Source: Eucalyptus grandis (lineage: Eukaryota > Streptophyta > Magnoliopsida > Myrtales > Myrtaceae). From it: a stretch of DNA of 64,000 bases. The stretch is from contig NC_052613.1 of assembly GCF_016545825.1 (NCBI RefSeq), forward strand, positions 36,034,844 to 36,098,843, in the 5' to 3' direction. The notes beneath the pieces were generated by a model that worked only from the letters and a program-made list of their open reading frames with translations, had not been told where the DNA came from and made no database searches. Shown here piece by piece: positions 1-13,019 of the stretch (the stretch's first letter is position 1; every line of letters begins with the position of its first letter). The position numbers and the translations under genes were made by a program.

Positions 1-3000
1 CCAAAGTGATGGGTCGAACTGATCTAATGCTTTTGGAAGATATGATTCCCAAAAATTTCCAACTTCGTTGGCTTTTTCCGCCAAAAAATGGCCGGAAAGG
101 GAATTTTCTAAGGAAAAACAGGAAATTTCTCGGAGGAGTCTTCATGTTCTTGTTTCACTAGGTTCAGGGTGCTTTGATGTCCAAAATGATGGGTCGGACT
201 AATCTAATGCTTTTGGAAGATATGATTCCCAAAAATTTCCAACTATCGGGCGTTTTTCAGCCAAAAATGGCCGAAAAGGGAATTTTCTAAGGAAAAACAG
301 GAAAATTTTCTCGGAGGAGTCTTCATGTTCTTGTTTCACGGGTGTTCAAGGTGCTGATGTCCAAAAATGATGGGTCGGACTGATCTAATGCTTTTGGAAG
401 ATATGATTCCCAAAATTTCCAACTATCGGGCTTTTTCGGCCAAAAATGGCCGAAAAGGGAATTTTCTAAGGAAAAAACAGAAAATTTCTCGGAGGATTCT
501 TCATGTTCTTGTTTCGCCATGTGTTCAGGGTGCTGTGATGTCCAAAATGATGGGTCGGACTGATCTAATGTTTTTGGAAGATATGATTCCCAAAATTTCC
601 AACTGTCGGGCCTTTTCAGCCAAAAAATGGTCGGAAAAGGGAATTTTCTTAGGAAAAACAGGGAATTTTCTCCTTGGAGTCTTCATGTTCTTGTTTCGCC
701 ATTTGTTTCTCTGAGGATCTTAGGCATTCGTGCTTTGATGTCCAAAATGATGGGTCGGACTGATCTAATGCTTTTGGAAGATATGATTCCCAAAATTTCC
801 AACTATCGGGCTTTTTCGGCCAAAAAATGGCCGGAAAAGGGAATTTTCTAGGAAAAAAAGGAATTTTCTCGGAGGAGTCTTCATGTTCTTGTTTCGCCAT
901 GTGTTCATGGTGCTTTGATGTCCAAAATGATGGGTCAACTGATCTAATGTTTTTGAAGATATGATTCCCAAAAGATTTCCAACTATCGGGCTTTTTCACA
1001 AAAAAAATGGCCAAAAAGGAATTTTCTAAGGAAAAACAGGAATTTTCTCGGAGGAGTCTTCATGTTCTTGTTTCGCTAGTGTTCGGGGTGCTGTGATGTC
1101 CAAAGTGATGGGTCGGACTAATCTAATGTTTTTGGAAGATATGATTCGCAACAGATTTCCAACTGACGGGCATTTTCAGCCAAAAAATGGCCGAAAATGG
1201 AATTTTCTAACGAAAAACAGGGAATTTTCTCAGAGGAGTCTTCATGTTCTTGTTTCGCCAGGTGTTCGGGGTGCTTTGTGATGTCCAAAGTGATGGGTCG
1301 GACTAATCTAATGTTTTTGGAAGATATGATTCCCAAAAATTTCCAACTATCGGGCGTTTTCAGCCAAAAAATGGCCGAAAAGGGAATTTTGTATGGAAAA
1401 CACAGGAATTTTCTCTATGGTGTCTTCATGTTCTTGTTTCGCATGGCATTTAGGGTGCTGTGATTTCCAAAATGATGGGTCGACTGATCTAATGCTTTTT
1501 GGAAGATATGATTCCCAAAAATTTCCAACTATCGGGCTTTTTCAACCAAAAATGGCCGAAAAGGAATTTTCTAAGGAAAAAGGGAATTTTCTCGGAGAGT
1601 CTTCATGTTCTTGTTTCACCATTTGTTCGGGGTGCTTTGTGATGTCCAAAATGATAGGTCGGACTGATCTAATGCTTTTGGAAGCCATGTTTCCCAACAG
1701 ATTTCCAATTGTTGGGCTTTTTCCGCCAAAAAATGGAAGGAAAGGAAAATTTCTAAGGAAAAACAAGGAATTTTCTCTGTGGAGTCTTCATGTTCTTGTT
1801 TCGCCATGTGTTCGGGGTGCTTTGTGATGTCCAAAATGATGGGTCAAACTGATCTAATGCTTTTGGAAGATATGATTCCCAAAATTTCCAACTATCGGGC
1901 TTTTTCCGCCAAAAAATGGCCGAAAAGGAATTTTCTAAGGAAAACATGGAATTTTCCCTAGGAGTCTTCATGTTCTTCTTTCGGCGGGTATTCAGCGTGC
2001 TGTGATGTCGAAAATGATGGGTCGGACTTATCTAATGCTTTTGGAAGATATGATTCCCAAAATTTCCAACTATCGGGCGTTTTGCCAAAAAATGGCCGAA
2101 AAGGGAATTTTCTAAGGAAAAACAGGAAAATTTTCTCGGAGGAATCTTCATGTTCTTGTTTCACTAGGTGTTTAGGGTGCTTTGATGTCCAAAATGATGG
2201 GTCGGACTAATCTAATGCTTTTGGAAGATATGATTCCCAACAATTTTCCAACTATCGGGCTTTTTCAGCCAAAAAATGGCTGAAAAGGGAATTTTCTAAG
2301 GAAAACAGGGAATTTTCTCGGTGGAGTCTTCATGTTCTTGTTTCACCATTGTTCGGGTGCTTTGTGATGTCCAAAATGATGGGTCGGACTGATCTAATGC
2401 TTTTGGAAGATATGATTCCCAAAATTTCCAACTGTCGGGCTTTTTCAGCCAAAAAATGGCCGGAAAGGAATTTTCTAAGGAAAAACAGGAAAATTTCTCG
2501 GAGGATTCTTCATGTTCTTGTTTCGCCATTTTTAGGGGTGCTTTGTGATGTCCAAAGTGATGGATCGGACTGATCTAATGCTTTTTGGAAGATATGTTTC
2601 CCAACAATTTCCAACTATCGGGCTTTTTCCGCCAAAAAATGGCCGGAAAGGGAATTTTCTAAGGAAAAACATGGAATTTTCTCGGAGGAGTCTTCATGTT
2701 CTTGTTTCGCCATGTGTTTAGGTGCTTGTGATGTCCAAAGTGATGGGTCAAACTGATCTAATATTTTTGAAGATATGATTCCCAAAAATTTCCAACTATC
2801 GGGCTTTTTCAGCCAAAAAATGGCCGAAAAGGTAATTTTCTAGGAAAAACAGAATTTTCTCCTTGGAGGAGTCTTCATGTTCTTGTTTCACTAGGTGTTC
2901 GGGGTGCTTTGATGTCCAAAGTGATGGGTCGGACTGATCTAATTCTTTTGGAAGATATGATTTCCCAAAATTTCCAACTATCGGGGCTTTTTTCGACCAA

Positions 3001-6000
3001 AAAATGGCCGAAAAGGGAATTTTCTAAGGAAAAACAGGAAAATTTTCTCGGAGGATTCTTCATGTTCTTGTTTCGCCAGTTTTCGGGTGCTGTGATGTCC
3101 AAAATGATGGGTCAACTGATCTAATGTTTTGGAAGATATGTTTCCCAAAGATTTCCAACTGTCGGGCTTTTTCAAAAAAAAATGGCCGGAAAGGGAATTT
3201 TCTAAGGAAAAACAGGAATTTTCTCCGTGGAGTCTTCATGTTCTTGTTTCGCCATGGCGTTTAGGGTGCTTTGTGATGTCCAAAATGATGGGTCATACTG
3301 ATCTAATGTTTTGGAAGATATGATTCCCAACAAATTTCCAACTTATCGGGCTTTTTCCGCCAAAAATGGCCGAAAGGGAATTTCTAAGGAAAAACAGGAA
3401 TTTCTCGGAGGAGTCTTCATGTTCTTGTTTCGCCATCGTGTTTCAGGGGTGTTGTGATGTCCAAAATGATGGGTCGGACTGATCTAATGCTTTTGGAAGA
3501 TATGATTTCCAACAAATTTCCAACTTGTCGGGCTTTTTCAGCCAAAAAATGGCCGAAAAGGGAATTTTCTAAGGAAAAATAGGAATTTTCTCCGTGGAGT
3601 CTTCATGTTCTTGTTTCGCGGGTGTTCAGGGTGCTTTGATGTCCAAAATGATGGGTCGGAACTAATCTAATATTTTTGGAAGATATGATTCCCAACATAT
3701 TTCCAACTGTCGGGCTTTTTCCGCCAAAAAATGGAAGAAAAGGGAAATTTCTAAGGAAAAACAGGGAATTTTCTCTGTGGAGTCTTCATGTTCTTGTTTC
3801 CCGTGGGTGTTCTAGATGCTGTCATGTGGAAAATGATGGGTCGGACTGATCTAATGCTTTTGGAAGCCATGGGTCCCAACAAATTTCCAATTGTCGGGCT
3901 TTTTCCGCCAAAAAATGGCTAGAAAGTGAATTTTCGAAAGAAACAGAGGGAATATATTTCGTGGATTCTTCATGTTCTTGTTTCGCCATTTTCAGGTGCT
4001 TGATGTCCAAAATGATGGGTCGACTGATCTAATGCTTTTGGAAGATATGTTTCCCAACAGATTTCCAACTATCGGGCGTTTTTCACCAAAAAATGGCGGA
4101 AAAGGGAATTTTCTAAGGAAAACAGGAATTTTCTCGGAGGAGTCTTCATGTTCTTGTTTCGCCATGGTGTTCGGGTGCTGTGATATCCAAAATGATGGGT
4201 CGGACTAATCTAATTTTTTGAAAGATATGTTTCCCAACATATTTCCAACTATTTTTCCGCGTTTTGAGCCAAAAAATGGCCGAAAAGGGAATTTTCTAAG
4301 GAAAAACAGGAATTTTCTCGGAGGAGTCTTCATGTTCTTGTTTCGCCATGGGTGTTCTAGGGTGCTGTGATGTCCAAAGTGATGGGTCGGACTAATCTAA
4401 TGCTTTTGGAAGATATGATTCCCAACAAAATTTCCAACTGTCGGGCTTTTTCCGCCAAAAATGGCTAGAAAAGGAATTTTCTAAAAAACAAGGAAATTTT
4501 CTCGTGAGGAGTCTTCATGTTCTTGTTTCGCTTCATGGTGTTCAGGGGTGTTGTGATGTCCAAAATGGTGGGTCGGACTGAATTTATGCTTTTGGAAGGC
4601 ATGTTTCCCAACAGATTTCCAACTGTCGGGTTTTTTTCACCAAAAAGTGGCGGAAAGGGAATTTTCTAAGGAAAAACAGTGAATTTTCTCCATGTAGTCT
4701 TCATGTTCTTCCTTCGGCGGGTGTTCAGGGTGCTGTGATGTCGAAAATGATGGGTTGGACTGATCTAATTCTTTTGGAAGCCATGTTTCCCAATAGATTT
4801 CCAATTGTTGGGCTTTTTCAACCAAAAAATGGCAAGAAATGGAATTTTCGAAGAAACATAGGAAATTTTTTCCAGGATTCTTCATGTTCTTGTTTCGGTA
4901 GGCCTTTAGGGTGCTTTGTGATGTCCAAAATGATGGGTCGGACTGATCTAATATTTTTGGAAGATATGATTCCCAACAGATTTCCAACTATCGGGCTTTT
5001 TCCGCCAAAAAATGGCCGAAAAAATTTTCTAAGGAAAAACAGGAATTTTCTCTTTTGAGTCTTCATGTTCTTGTTTCACTAGGTGTTCAGGGTGCTGTGA
5101 TGTCCAAAATGATGGGTCGAACTGATCTAACGATTTTTGGAAGATATGATTCCCAAAAATTTCCAACTATCGGGGGCTTTTTCCGCCAAAAATGGCCAAA
5201 AAGGGAATTTTCTAAGGAAAAACAGGAAAATTTCTCTAGGAGTCTTCATGTTCTTGTTTCGCCATTTTAAGGCGTTCGTGGTGCTTTGATGTCCAAAATG
5301 ATGGGTCGGACTGATCTAATGCTTTTGGAAGATATGATTTTCCCAACAATTTCCAACTGTCGGGCTTTTTCCCAAAAAAAAAGGGAATTTTCTAGGAAAA
5401 ACAGGGAATTTTTTCTTGTGAGTCTTCATGTTCTTGTTTTGCGTGGTGTTTAGGGTGCTGTGATGTCCAAAATTATGGGTCGGACTGAGCTAATGCTTTT
5501 GGAAGCCATGTTTCCCAACAAATTTCCAACTATCGGGCTTTTTCAACCAAAAAATGGCCGGAAAGGAAATTTTCTAACGAAAAAGAGGAATTTTCTCCGT
5601 GGAGTCTTCATGTTCTTGTTTCGCCATTTGTTTCAGGTGCTGATGTCCAAAGTGATGGGTCGAAATGATCTAATGCTTTTGGAAGATATGTTTCCCAACA
5701 GATTTCCAACTATCGGGCGTTTCAGCCAAAAAAATGGCCGGAAGGGAATTTTCTAAGGAAAAACAGGGAATTTTCTCGGAGGAGTCTTCATGTTCTTGTT
5801 TCGCCATGGGCGTTCAAGGTGCTGTGATGTCCAAAAATGATGGGTCGGACTAATCTAATATTTTGGAAGATATGATTCCCAAAATTTCCAACTATCGGGC
5901 TTTTTCCACCAAAAAATGGCCAAAAAGGAATTTTCTAAGGAAAAATAGGAATTTTCTCGGAGGAGTCTTCATGTTCTTGTTTCGCCAGGTGTTCAGGGTG

Positions 6001-9000
6001 CTTTGATGTCCAAAATGATGGGTCGGACTGATCTAATGCTTTTTGGAAGATATGTTTCCCAACAGTTTTCCAACTGTTAGGCTTTTTCCACCGAAAAATG
6101 GCCGAAAAGGGAATTTTCTAAGGAAAAACAGGAAATTTTCTCCGTGGAGTCTTCATCTTCTTGTTTCGCTAGGTTTCGGGTGCTTTGATGTCCAAAATGA
6201 TGGGTCGGACTGATCTAATGTTTTTGGAAGATATGTTTCCCAAAATTTCCAACTATCGGGCTATTTCAACCAAAAATGGCCGAAAAGGAATTTTCTAAGG
6301 AAAAACGGGAATTTTTCTCGGAGGATTCTTCATGTTCTTGTTTCGCCATTTGTTCGGGGTGCTTTGATGTCCAAAGTGATGGGTCGGACTGATCTAATGT
6401 TTTTGGAAGATATGTTTCCCAACAGATTTCCAACTTCGGGCTTTTTCAGCCAAAAAATGGTCGGAAAGGGAATTTTCTAAGGAAAAACAGGAATTTTCTC
6501 GGAGGAGTCTTCATGTTCTTGTTTCGCCATGGGCGTTTAGGGTGCTTTGTGATGTCCAAAATGATGGGTCGGACTGATCTAATGGTTTTGAAAGATATGT
6601 TTCCCAAAATTTCCAACTATCGGGCGTTTTCGCCCAAAAAATGGCCGAAAAGGGAATTTTCTATGGAAAAATAGAATTTTCTTTGTGGAGTCTTCATGTT
6701 CTTGTTTCGCCATTGTTCAGGGTGCTTTGATGTCCAAAATGATGGGTCGAACTGATCTAATGCTTTTGGAAGATGTTTCCCAAAATTTCCAACTATCGGG
6801 CTTTTTCAGCCAAAAAATGGCCAAAAAGGGAATTTTCTAAGGAAAAATGGAAAATTTCTCTTAATGTTCATGTTCTTGTTTCACTAGGTGTTAAGGGTGC
6901 TTTGTGATGTCCAAAATGATGGGTCGGACTTATCTAATGCTTTTTGGAAGATATGATTCCCAACAATTTCCAACTATCGGGCTTTTTCGAACCAAAAATG
7001 GCTAGAAAGGGAATTTTCTAAGGAAAACAGGAATTTTTCTCGTGGAGTCTTCATGTTCTTGTTTCACTAGGGCATTCGGGTGCTGTGATGTCCAAAATGA
7101 TGGCTCTGACAGATCTAATGCTTTTGGAAGCCATCTTTCCAAAATTTCCAACTATCGGGCTTTTTCAAAAAAAATGGCCGAAAAATTTTCTAAGGAAAAA
7201 CAGGAAAATTTTTTCTTGTGGAGTCTTCATGTTCTTGTTTCGTGGTGTGTCACAGGTGCTGTGATGTCCAAAATTATGGGTCGGACTGAGCTAATGCTTT
7301 AGGAAGCCATGCTTCCCAACAGATTTCTAACTATCGGGCTTTTTCAGCCCAAAAATTGCCGGCAAGGGAATTTTCTCCGTGGAGTCTTCATGTTCTTGTT
7401 TCACCATGTGTTCAAGGTGCTGTGATGTCCAAATGATGGGTCAAATGATCTAATGCTTTTGGAAGCCATGTTTCCCAATAGATTTCCAACTGTCGGGCTT
7501 TTTCGAGCCAAAAAATGGCCGAAAGGGAATTTTCTAAGGAAAAACAGGAATTTTCTCTGAGGAGTCTTCATGTTCTTGTTTCGCGGGCGTTCAAGGTGCT
7601 TTGATGTCCAAAATGATGGGTCGGACTAATCTAATATTTTGGAAGCCATGATTCCCAAAAAATTTCCAACTATCGGGCTTTTTCCACCAAAAAATGGCCA
7701 AAAAGGGAATTTTCTAAGGAAAAATAGGAAAATTTCTCGGAGGAGTCTTCATGTTCTTGTTTCGCGGGTTCGGGGTGCTTTGATGTCCAAAATGATGGGT
7801 CGGACTAATCTAATATTTTGGAAGATATGATTCCCAACAATTTCCAACTATCGGGCGTTTTTAGCCAAAAAATGGCCGAAAAGGGAATTTTCTAAGGAAA
7901 AACAAGAAATTTTCTCGGAGGAGTCTTCATCTTCTTGTTTCACTAGGTGTTCGGGGTGCTTTGTGATGTCCAAAATGATGGGTCGGACTGATCTAATGTT
8001 TTTGGAAGATGTTTCCCAAAAATTTCCAACTATCGGGCTATTTCAACCAAAAAATGGCCGGAAAGGGAATTTTCTAAGGAAAAACAGGAATTTTTCTCGT
8101 GGATTCTTCATGTTCTTGTTTCGCCATTTGTTCGGGTGCTGTGATGTCCAAAGTGATGGGTCGGACTGATCTAATGTTTTTGAAAGATATGTTTCCCAAC
8201 AGATTTCCAACTTTCGGACTTTTTCAGCCAAAAAATGGTCGGAAAGGGAATTTTCTAAGGAAAAACAGGGAATTTTCTCCGTGGAGTCTTCATGTTCTTG
8301 TTTTGGTGGGCGTTCAGGGTGCTGTGATGTCAAGAATGATGGGTCGGACTGATCTAATGGTTTTGGAAGATATGATTCCCAAAATTTCCAACTATCGGGC
8401 TTTTCACCAAAAATGGCCGGAAAGGGAATTTTCTAAGGAAAAATATAGAATTTTCTTTGAGGATTCTTCATGTTCTTGTTTCGCCAGGTGTTCGGGGTGC
8501 TTTGATGTCCAAAATGATGGGTCGAACTAATCTAATATTTTTGGAAGATATGTTTCCCAACAGATTTCCAACTATCGGGCTTTTTGAGCCAAAAAATGGC
8601 CAATTTTCTAAGGAAAAACAGGAAATTTTCTCGGAGGAGTCTTCATGTTCTTGTTTCACTAGGTGTTAAGGGTGCTGTGATGTCCAAAATGATGGGTGGA
8701 CTTATCTAATGCTTTTGGAAGATATTTCCCAAAATTTCCAACTATCGGGCTTTTTCGGCAAAAAATGGCTAAAAGGGAATTTTCTAAGGAAAAACGGAAA
8801 ATTTCTCGTGGATTCTTCATGTTCTTGTTTCGCCATTTTGGGCATTCAGTGTTGATGTCCAAAATGATGGGTCGGACTGATCTAATGTTTTTGGAAGATA
8901 TCTTTCCCAACAGATTTCCAACTATCGGGCGTTTTTTTCATCCAAAAATGGCCGGAAAGGGAATTTTCTAAGGAAAACAGGAATTTTCTCCATGAGGAGT

Positions 9001-10855
9001 CTTCATGTTCTTGTTTCGCCATGCGTTTAGGGTGCTGTGATGTCCAAAATGATGGGTCAACTAATCTAATGCTTTTGAAAGATATGATTTCCCAAAAGAT
9101 TTCCAATTGTTGGGCTTTTTTAGCCAAAAAATGTTCGAAAAGGGAATTTTCTAAGGAAAAACAGGAATTTTTCCGTGGATTCTTCATGTTCTTGTTTCAA
9201 GAGCGGCGTTCGGGGTGCTGTGATGTCGAAAATGATGGGTCATACTGATCTAATGCTTTTGGAAGCCATGTTTCCAAATAGATTTCCCATTGTTGGGCTT
9301 TTTCAAGTAAAAAATTGCCGGAAAGGAAAATTTCTAAGGAAAACCAGGGAATTTTCTCCGTGGAGTCTTCATGTTCTTGTTTCGCGGGGCATTCATGGTG
9401 CTGTGATGTCCAAAGTGATAGGTCGGACTGATCTAAGGCTTTTGCAAGCCATGTTTCCCAATAGATTTCCAACTGTCGGGCTTTTTCTGCCAAAAAGTGG
9501 CCGGAAAGGGAAATTTCTAAGGAAAAACAGCGAATTTTCTCTGTGGAGTCTTGATGTTCTTGTTTCGCGCGGGCGTTTAGGGTGCTGTCATGTCGAAAAT
9601 GATGGGTTGGACTAAGCTAATCCTTTTGGAAGCCATGTTTCTCAACAGATTTCCACCTGTCGGGCTTTTTCCGCCAAAAAATGGCAAGAAAGGGAATTTT
9701 CTAAGGAAAAACATTAAGTTTTCTACGTGTAGTCTTCATGTTCTTGTTTCACTAGGTGTTCGAGGTTCTGTGATGTCAAAAATGATGGCTCGAACTGATC
9801 TCATGCTTTTGGAAGCCATGTTTCCCAAAAATTTCCAACTATCGGGCTTTTCGGCCAAAAAATGGCCGAAAAGGGAATTTTCTAAGGAAAACAAGGAATT
9901 TTCTCGGAGTCTTCATGTTCTTGTTTCAGCCATTTGGGGTGTTGTGATGTCCAAAATGATGGGTCGGGCTGATCTAATGCTTTTGGAAGCCATGTTTCCC
10001 AACAGATTTCCAACTGTCAAGCTTTTTCGGCCAAAAAATGGCCGGAAAGGGAAATTTCTAAGGAAAAACAGGGAATTTTCTTTGTGCAGTCTTCATGTTC
10101 TTGTTTCGGCGGGTATTCAGGGTGCTGTGATGTCCAAAATGATGGGTCGAACTTATCTAATGCTTTTGGAAGACATGTTTCCCAACAGATTTCCAATTGT
10201 CGGGCTTTTTCCGCCAAAAAAATGGCCAAAAATGGAATTTTCTAACAAAAAACAGGGAACTTTCTCTTTGGAGTCTTCATGTTCTTGTTTTGTGGGGTGT
10301 TCAAGGTGCTGTGATGTCTAAAATGATTGGTCGGACTGACCTAATGCTTTTGGAAACCATGTTTCCCAACAAATTTCCAACTATCGGGCTTTTTCCCAAA
10401 AAATTGGCCGAAAAGGGAATTTTCTAAGGAAAAACAGGAATTTTCTTCATGGAGTCTTCATGTTCTTGTTTCGGCGGGCTTTCAGGGTGCTGTGATGTCG
10501 AAAATGATGGGTCAAACTGATCTAATACTTTTGGAAGCCATGTTTCCCAACAGATTTCCAACTATCAGGCCTTTTCGACCAAAAAAATGGCCGGAAATGG
10601 AATTTTCTAAGAGGGAATTTTCTCCATGGATTCTTCATGTTCTTGTTTCAGCGGGCGTTCAGGGTGCTGTGATGTCCAAAATGATGGGTCGGACTAATCT
10701 AGTGGTTTTGGAAGCCATGTTTCCCAACAGATTTCCAACTGTCAGGCTTTTTCAGCGAAAAAATTGCCGGAAAGGGAATTTCCTCTGTGGAGTCTTTATG
10801 TTCTTATTTCGGCGGGCGTTGAGGGTGCCGTGATGTCCAAAATGATGGGTCTGAC
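1..10855. repeat. Satellite A: tandem array of about 60 monomers of about 181 bp
   Basis: The motif ATGATGGGTCGGACT recurs about every 180 bp, at for example 187, 367, 547, 2378, 6197 and 10140, from the first bases to about 10.85 kb. Each monomer also carries conserved blocks GGAATTTTCTAAGGAAAAAC and GTCTTCATGTTCTTGTTTC. Monomers differ by substitutions and many 1-3 bp indels. Two variant classes are visible: one with GAAGATATGATTCCCAAA, the other with GAAGCCATGTTTCCCAACAG. The monomer is close to 3n in length and lacks stops in one frame on each strand. This creates repetitive reading frames of up to 243 codons (9590-10321), which I read as a by-product of the repeat and not as genes. The length is typical of centromeric or pericentromeric plant satellites. 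The array continues off the left edge. Confidence 0.96.
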
Positions 10856-10860
10856 TAATC

Positions 10861-11468
10861 TTGGGGAAAAAATGTAGCTACGGTGCCGTTCCTCTATTTT
10901 TCTGCACAGTTTTTTCGTCGAGAACTTCTTCTCAAAATATTCTGCATATTTGTTGGAAATTTCAGGCGAAAAGCCCTCAGAAAGGAGGAGATGCCACATC
11001 TTTACACAAAAAAAAAAGAGGAGATGCCACATCGTCATGGTTTGCCTACTCGAAGTTAATGCAAAATTGCATAAAATGGAGAAAAGATGTAGCTACAGTG
11101 TCATTCATCTGTTTTTTTGCGCAGTTTTTTCGCCGAAACCTTCTTCTCGAAATATTCTGCAGAGTTGTAGGAAATTTCGGACGAAAAGCCCGCAGAAAAG
11201 AGGAGATGCCACATCGTCAAGGTTTGCCTACTCAATGTAAATGCAAAGTTGCGTAGAATAGGGAAAAAATGTAGCTATAGTGCCGTTCCTCTGTTTTTCT
11301 ACGCTGTTCTTTTGCCGAGACTATTGTGTCGAAATATTTTGCAGAGTTGTAGGAAATTTCGGGCGAAAAGCCCGCAAAAAAGAGGAGATGTCACATCGTC
11401 AAAGTTTGCCTAATCAAAGTAAATGCAAAATTGCATAAAATAGGGAAAAATTGAAGCTACAATGCCGT
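10861..11468. repeat. Satellite B, block 1 (about 182-bp monomers)
   Basis: Just over three monomers are marked by TGTAGCTAC and by AGGAGATGCCACATCGTCA. They follow directly on the last satellite A monomer. The block is interrupted at 11468 by a solo LTR and resumes at 14741. I see no similarity between the A and B monomers beyond length. Confidence 0.93.
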
Positions 11469-11916
11469 TGTGGTACCCCTCGATGGCTCCCAATCCATTA
11501 GGGTCACCACAGGTACTTGTCACTCATCTTATTATATACCAGTTAAAATGGAACCACAGTTCATAGGGGGTGATCAATAGGAGTCTTTTCCCCTTTTTTT
11601 TTTTTTTTTTTTTTTTTATAAAGGTCCCAACGCAGTTCATCAGCAAAAGCATAACATATCTCGCCAATCCTCCCTTCAAAAAAATAATGCAATGCACACC
11701 ACCTATGCTCCAAATGAAAAGACAAAGTCGAGTCACTTTTATTTATATTTTCAAGATGGATATTTCGGGTCGGTACAACAAAAAGGCCAAGATTTTTAAC
11801 TATACATGGCTATAACTCAAAAGAGAACTCGATACTACATGAAACATGTACACCCCTCCATCAACAAGTGTCGGATATCCCCAAAAAGCATCAGCTCCCA
11901 TCAACTATGCATGCCA

Positions 11917-12165
11917 TCACACCCAACTCGGTACATCGAGCGGCGGCAGCAGCATCCCTAGCATCACTCCACTACACCGGACATGAACAAATAAAAACTC
12001 CTGGATAACCGGGCCATCAGCAAGACACACATCGTACATCACTAAGACATGGACTCGGACATACACCAGACCAGGTACACTAGTACAGGAATGCTCAGTG
12101 CACTCCACCTTGACATCAGATGGCAATCCATAAAAGGTACCGCATTCAACTGGTAGCAAATGCAT
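11917..12165 (-). CDS. Small reading frame conserved inside LTR-Y (82 codons)
   Basis: This ATG-to-stop frame encodes 82 residues and has a homologue at the same place in the other LTR-Y (20532-20783). The two proteins share GTFYG, SV-GLV, VLVMYDV, GMLLP and PSW and are roughly half identical. Many DNA differences fall in third codon positions, for example TAC/TAT and GTG/GTC within VLVMYDV. I recognise no domain, catalytic motif, signal peptide or clear membrane span. It lies in the 3' half of the LTR in LTR orientation. It may be a real small protein, a former ORF carried by the LTR, or chance conservation; whether it is expressed cannot be seen here. Confidence 0.3.
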   Translation of the reverse strand: MHLLPVECGTFYGLPSDVKVECTEHSCTSVPGLVYVRVHVLVMYDVCLADGPVIQEFLFVHVRCSGVMLGMLLPPLDVPSWV

Positions 12166-13019
12166 ATTTCTAATCTAAAATGTTAATCCCCAAAAGGGGT
12201 GAGTACAACCACTCAGCAGTAAAAATCCACTAAATTATACAATGCGTCAAACAGAACAATCAATGTATCATGAATAAAACACATATCATTCATGCATTCA
12301 AGCATACCTCACCTTACAACCATACATATATCACCATACGACGTGCATATATCACCATGCAACGTGCATATACCATCATGCACTTATACATGTATCTTCA
12401 AGTAGCCAAACTTATATTACCAAGATTCATATCATCCATGCTATCAAGCATACATCCATGTGCATGAATCAATTCTCGATCTTTATCTTTCAATTAGATC
12501 ACATCATTTTTCTTTCCAGGGACCAATGTTTGCATCCCACAATTTATCGCTCACATCCAACCTAGAGGAACCTCTGGCATACACACTCTAGATATCTCAT
12601 ATCCCAACTAGCATCACGAGGTATCCCCCCGGCACACACCTTCGAGGTTTCTAGCACACACCTCCGGGCATCTCGAAACTCCCGAGGACATCCGACACAC
12701 ACACTCCAGGCATCTCGAAACTCTCGAGGTATCGTCGGCTCACACCTCTAATGGTCTTGTTATTATCTCAATTTATATTTACACAGGTATCTCAATTTCA
12801 ACATGGCATTTCATGCAACAATATCAAGGGTCTCAATCAGCTTTTGATGCCATATAACATGCCATATGTCACCACATATGCAGCAAAATCAACCACTCAA
12901 AACATTACATCACATGGAAGATTTCATTTATTTTTGAAAACGCATCAATTTTTGGATAAAAACATAATACACTTCTTTAGTTAAAACTCAAGAAAAATTA
13001 GTAAATGGTGTTAATAAAT

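Noticed and set aside
9590..10321. 243-codon open frame in satellite A, and many similar frames on both strands
   Set aside because: They are several monomers read through; the period is 3n and the peptide repeats with the monomer. Most neighbouring monomers are frameshifted, so I do not annotate a gene.
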